A DNA stretch of 6,881 nt from Planctomycetota bacterium. GTDB taxonomy: Bacteria > Planctomycetota > Phycisphaerae > WQYP01. The position numbers and the translations under genes were made by a program. The DNA lies in assembly GCA_021799715.1 (NCBI GenBank), contig JAJYZY010000124.1, forward strand, positions 1 through 6,881, given 5' to 3'. The number at the start of each line of letters is the position of its first letter. Position 1 is the stretch's first letter. The notes below the pieces were generated by a model. That model made no database searches. It was not told the DNA's origin and saw only the letters and a list, made by a program, of their open reading frames with translations. This document shows, piece after piece, positions 4,257 through 6,881 of this stretch.

Positions 4257-6881
4257 ATGACCCAGTTACACCCAAAGACTGATCCGCGCGTTTCCCCGTT
4301 GACCGAAAAGCATGGTGCCGCGTGTCCCCGGCGCGATGTACAAAAATCTGTGCTGCGCGACCTGCTAAGTTTGGCCGCACAATGCACAACCGATGAGTCC
4401 CAGATTGAGCGGCAATTTCGGGGCGCCAATGAACAGGCGAAAAAAGATCTCGACAACACGCTGGCGCAGATAGAGAGCCGATATTCTCTTGAAGTTGAAA
4501 AGCTTACGGCGCAACGTGAACGCACTGCGGAAAAAATCGCCGCCGATTATCAGGACCGTCTGGCACAGTGCACGGAAGAATATAATCAGGCCCAAGCGGC
4601 CATCAAATGGGAAAACGCGGATGCGCAGCGGAAAGTCCGCAATCAAATAGAAGAAGCCAAATGGCTGGCCGAAGGAGAAGTGGAAACGGCCCGCAATCAG
4701 ATTCGTGCCGAAGATGAAGAACTAAGCAAAGTGTTCCATGAGCACGAACAGGCTCTGGCGGAAGTGGCGCAATCCGCGGCGGCTTTGATGGCGCGGTGTT
4801 TCCGTCGGCCGCCGGGAGCACCGGAAACCCCAGGCATTGCCGCGCTGGAAGGCCAGGACCAGAGAGCTGCCATGGCCGCACACTTGGAATCCGCCCAGAG
4901 AGAATTGGCGGCTCTTCGTCGATTATTGCTGCCGCGGCTGGTTTACGGCGTTGCTCCGTGGATATTCCTCATATTGCTAAGCGGGGCGGCGGGGGCGGTG
5001 GCTTATGGCCTGTCGGGTTCTACCCCGGTACAAGTTAATGTCATTGCCATGGCGGTGGGCGGAACCTTCGCGGGCGCTATTATTCTTGGATTGGTGCTCC
5101 GTTCATGGGCGAAGGCCGGCTTACTGGCAATCAATCAACCCCTGAATGTCGCCATTGCGTCAGCGCGGCAGGCCGCAAAACAACATGCTGAAATGGTGGC
5201 CCAACGGCACGAGGCGCACTTCGCCGATACCCGTGCCAAAGCATTGCGCGAGTTGCAGGAATTAAAGCAGAAGGCCGCCGCAGCGGCACAAAACATTGAA
5301 GCCAAACGCACCGCACGGCGGCAGGAGTCCCAGCAGCAATATGACACCAGCAAAGCTGAAAGTGATGCGCAACGCGCCGCCGCTGTTTGCGCTGCGCAAG
5401 AAGAAAGCGAATCCCAGAACCAGGCCATACGGAAGCAGCACGACGCGGATATTCTTTCTGCACAGCGACAATACGATGAACGTCTGGCGGATAACCGGGC
5501 GCAATATGATCAGGCCATGCTGACGCTGAAAAACCGGTTGAAAAATGGTTTGGCGCATATCCCCGAGCCATCTTCCGGCCAGCACACCAATGGGAATATG
5601 TCGATAAAAGGAAACGTTGATCGCCACGGCACGCCGTCATGGGAAAACTGGACGCCATCAAATACTTTTCCAAAAGTTATCCGCTTGGGCGAGTTTTCGG
5701 TAGATCTTAAGCGGGTGGTCGCCGCCGGCGCTAAAGGTGATGCGGTAAAGTTGGAATTCCCGGCGGCCTTTGCGGTGCCGGCAGCGCTGGAATTTCCCTT
5801 TGGTGCCTCCATGCTGGTGCGCTATGACCGTACCGGGCGGCCGGCGGCCCTGCGGATGCTGCAATCGGTGATGATCAGTATTCTCACGCAATTGCCGCCC
5901 GGCCGGGCCAGATTTACCATCATTGATCCCGTAGGACTGGGGCAGAATTTTGCGGGGTTTATGCGGCTTGCCGATCATGATGAGGCGCTGGTGGGGGGGC
6001 GAATCTGGACGCGCCCGGAACAAATTGAGCAGCGGCTTTCAGACCTTACGGAACACATGGAAACAGTCATTCAAAAATATCTGCGCAATGAATTTGCCAC
6101 CATTGATGATTACAACGCGCAGGCCGGTGAATTGGCCGAGCCATACCGCTTTGTCGTTATTGCTGATTTTCCGTCCGGTTTTGAGCGAGATTGCCTGCGG
6201 CGGCTGGCCAGTATTGCCGCGACGGGCGCGCGTTGCGGCGTATATCTGCTGGCGGCGGGTGATATGCAAATGCCTGCCGGCTCGGCAACGCAACTGGAGG
6301 ATATCGCCGCGCACTGCGTCAATATTGTGCAGAAGGCGGAATCATTTAGTTGGAAGGATGATGTGTTCGGCCAGTTCCCGCTGGCACTGGATCAGCCGCC
6401 CACCGAGGAAGTGTTTACACCGCTCTTGGATAAAATTGGCCAGGCCGCCAAAGCCAATCAGAATGTTGAAGTCTCCTTTGATACCATCGCGCCGGGCGAT
6501 GCAGAATTTTGGTCGCTCGACAGTTCGGACTCGCTGGCTGTTCCGATCGGTCGTATGGGGGCTACGCGGCTGCAGATGTTGCGTCTGGGCCGGGCGATGG
6601 CTCAACACGCGCTGCTGGCTGGGAAAACCGGTTCGGGTAAATCCACGCTGCTGCACGCGATTGTTACCAATCTGGCGATGTGGTATTCACCGGATCAAAT
6701 TGAGCTGTATCTGATCGACTTTAAAAAAGGCGTGGAATTTAAAACCTATGCCACCCATCACCTGCCCCATGCCCGGGCGATCGCGGTAGAAAGTGATCGG
6801 GAGTTTGGCTTAAGTGTTTTGGAACGTCTGGATGTAGAATTGGCGCGCCGCGGCGAATTATTTCGCAAGGCGGGAGTGCAG
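4257..6881 (+). CDS. Membrane-anchored coiled-coil FtsK/SpoIIIE ATPase, type-VII-motor-like, N-terminal part
   Basis: The frame is open for 875 codons and runs off the right edge. Order of parts: a charged coiled coil (about 48-225); two membrane helices (about 229-252 and 260-281) joined by a short loop, placing both flanking parts in the cytoplasm; a second Glu/Gln/Lys/Ala-rich coiled coil (about 285-432); a linker; a degenerate ATPase-like module (about 475-700); and an FtsK/SpoIIIE module with intact Walker A GKTGSGKS at 789-796, then LIDFKKGVEF (D821) and the ESDREFG...RRGELF helix typical of FtsK/EssC. In the first module the P-loop position reads DRTGRPAALR (524-533) without the GKS lysine, although strands like FTIIDP (D557) and FVVIAD (D637) remain. 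The second Walker B lies beyond the window. Tandem FtsK modules with membrane anchors are known for EssC/EccC type VII motors, which pump WXG100 substrates. The EssC FHA domains are not seen. Start: ATG with GAGG 11 nt upstream. Confidence 0.9.
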   Translation, partial: MTQLHPKTDPRVSPLTEKHGAACPRRDVQKSVLRDLLSLAAQCTTDESQIERQFRGANEQAKKDLDNTLAQIESRYSLEVEKLTAQRERTAEKIAADYQDRLAQCTEEYNQAQAAIKWENADAQRKVRNQIEEAKWLAEGEVETARNQIRAEDEELSKVFHEHEQALAEVAQSAAALMARCFRRPPGAPETPGIAALEGQDQRAAMAAHLESAQRELAALRRLLLPRLVYGVAPWIFLILLSGAAGAVAYGLSGSTPVQVNVIAMAVGGTFAGAIILGLVLRSWAKAGLLAINQPLNVAIASARQAAKQHAEMVAQRHEAHFADTRAKALRELQELKQKAAAAAQNIEAKRTARRQESQQQYDTSKAESDAQRAAAVCAAQEESESQNQAIRKQHDADILSAQRQYDERLADNRAQYDQAMLTLKNRLKNGLAHIPEPSSGQHTNGNMSIKGNVDRHGTPSWENWTPSNTFPKVIRLGEFSVDLKRVVAAGAKGDAVKLEFPAAFAVPAALEFPFGASMLVRYDRTGRPAALRMLQSVMISILTQLPPGRARFTIIDPVGLGQNFAGFMRLADHDEALVGGRIWTRPEQIEQRLSDLTEHMETVIQKYLRNEFATIDDYNAQAGELAEPYRFVVIADFPSGFERDCLRRLASIAATGARCGVYLLAAGDMQMPAGSATQLEDIAAHCVNIVQKAESFSWKDDVFGQFPLALDQPPTEEVFTPLLDKIGQAAKANQNVEVSFDTIAPGDAEFWSLDSSDSLAVPIGRMGATRLQMLRLGRAMAQHALLAGKTGSGKSTLLHAIVTNLAMWYSPDQIELYLIDFKKGVEFKTYATHHLPHARAIAVESDREFGLSVLERLDVELARRGELFRKAGVQ

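Noticed and set aside
5131..5673. 180-codon minus-strand frame opposite the second coiled coil of the ATPase
   Set aside because: It is antisense to a continuous 875-codon frame with recognisable FtsK features; it has no domain of its own.
5950..6714. 254-codon plus-strand frame inside the ATPase gene
   Set aside because: It is an alternate frame of the FtsK/SpoIIIE coding sequence, very rich in Arg, Trp and Cys, as expected from out-of-frame GC-rich coding DNA.

Overview
The window holds two unrelated blocks. The organism is not named in the sequence. A moderately high G+C content, a Tat-exported S9 peptidase, and an operon pairing small WXG100-like proteins with a long coiled-coil FtsK/SpoIIIE ATPase all suggest a Gram-negative bacterium of the Planctomycetota/Verrucomicrobiota (PVC) type. 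That placement is inference from gene content and is weak.

Left block (1-2117): a divergent gene pair. On the minus strand, running off the left edge, is the N-terminal 480 residues of an S9 (DPP-IV-like) peptidase with a twin-arginine signal peptide. On the plus strand is a complete Ogt/MGMT-type DNA alkyltransferase with the PCHRVIG active site. They share an intergenic region of about 80 bp that contains a plausible sigma70 promoter for ogt.

Middle block (2118-2645): about 530 bp with no credible gene but much structure. In order it holds nested and competing short inverted repeats just after ogt, a degenerate 7-bp phased repeat, two G-rich tracts (one a canonical G-quadruplex motif), and a roughly 120-nt hairpin element with 22-bp arms.

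Right block (2646-6881, continuing past the edge): a four-gene plus-strand operon. It encodes a 90-aa WXG100-like helical-hairpin protein, a 343-aa protein with a coiled-coil N-terminal half and a separate C-terminal domain, a second small 70-aa WXG-like protein, and the first 875 residues of a membrane-anchored FtsK/SpoIIIE ATPase. The ATPase runs coiled coil, two membrane helices, coiled coil, a degenerate ATPase-like module, then an intact Walker-A module. By analogy with type VII (ESX/Ess) secretion, the small proteins would be substrates or substrate adaptors and the ATPase would be the motor. Both small proteins carry W-x-D where the family normally has W-x-G, and the motor does not have the usual EssC/EccC N-terminus. 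This is the most interesting content: a divergent type-VII-like or WXG/FtsK system whose function cannot be settled from this window.
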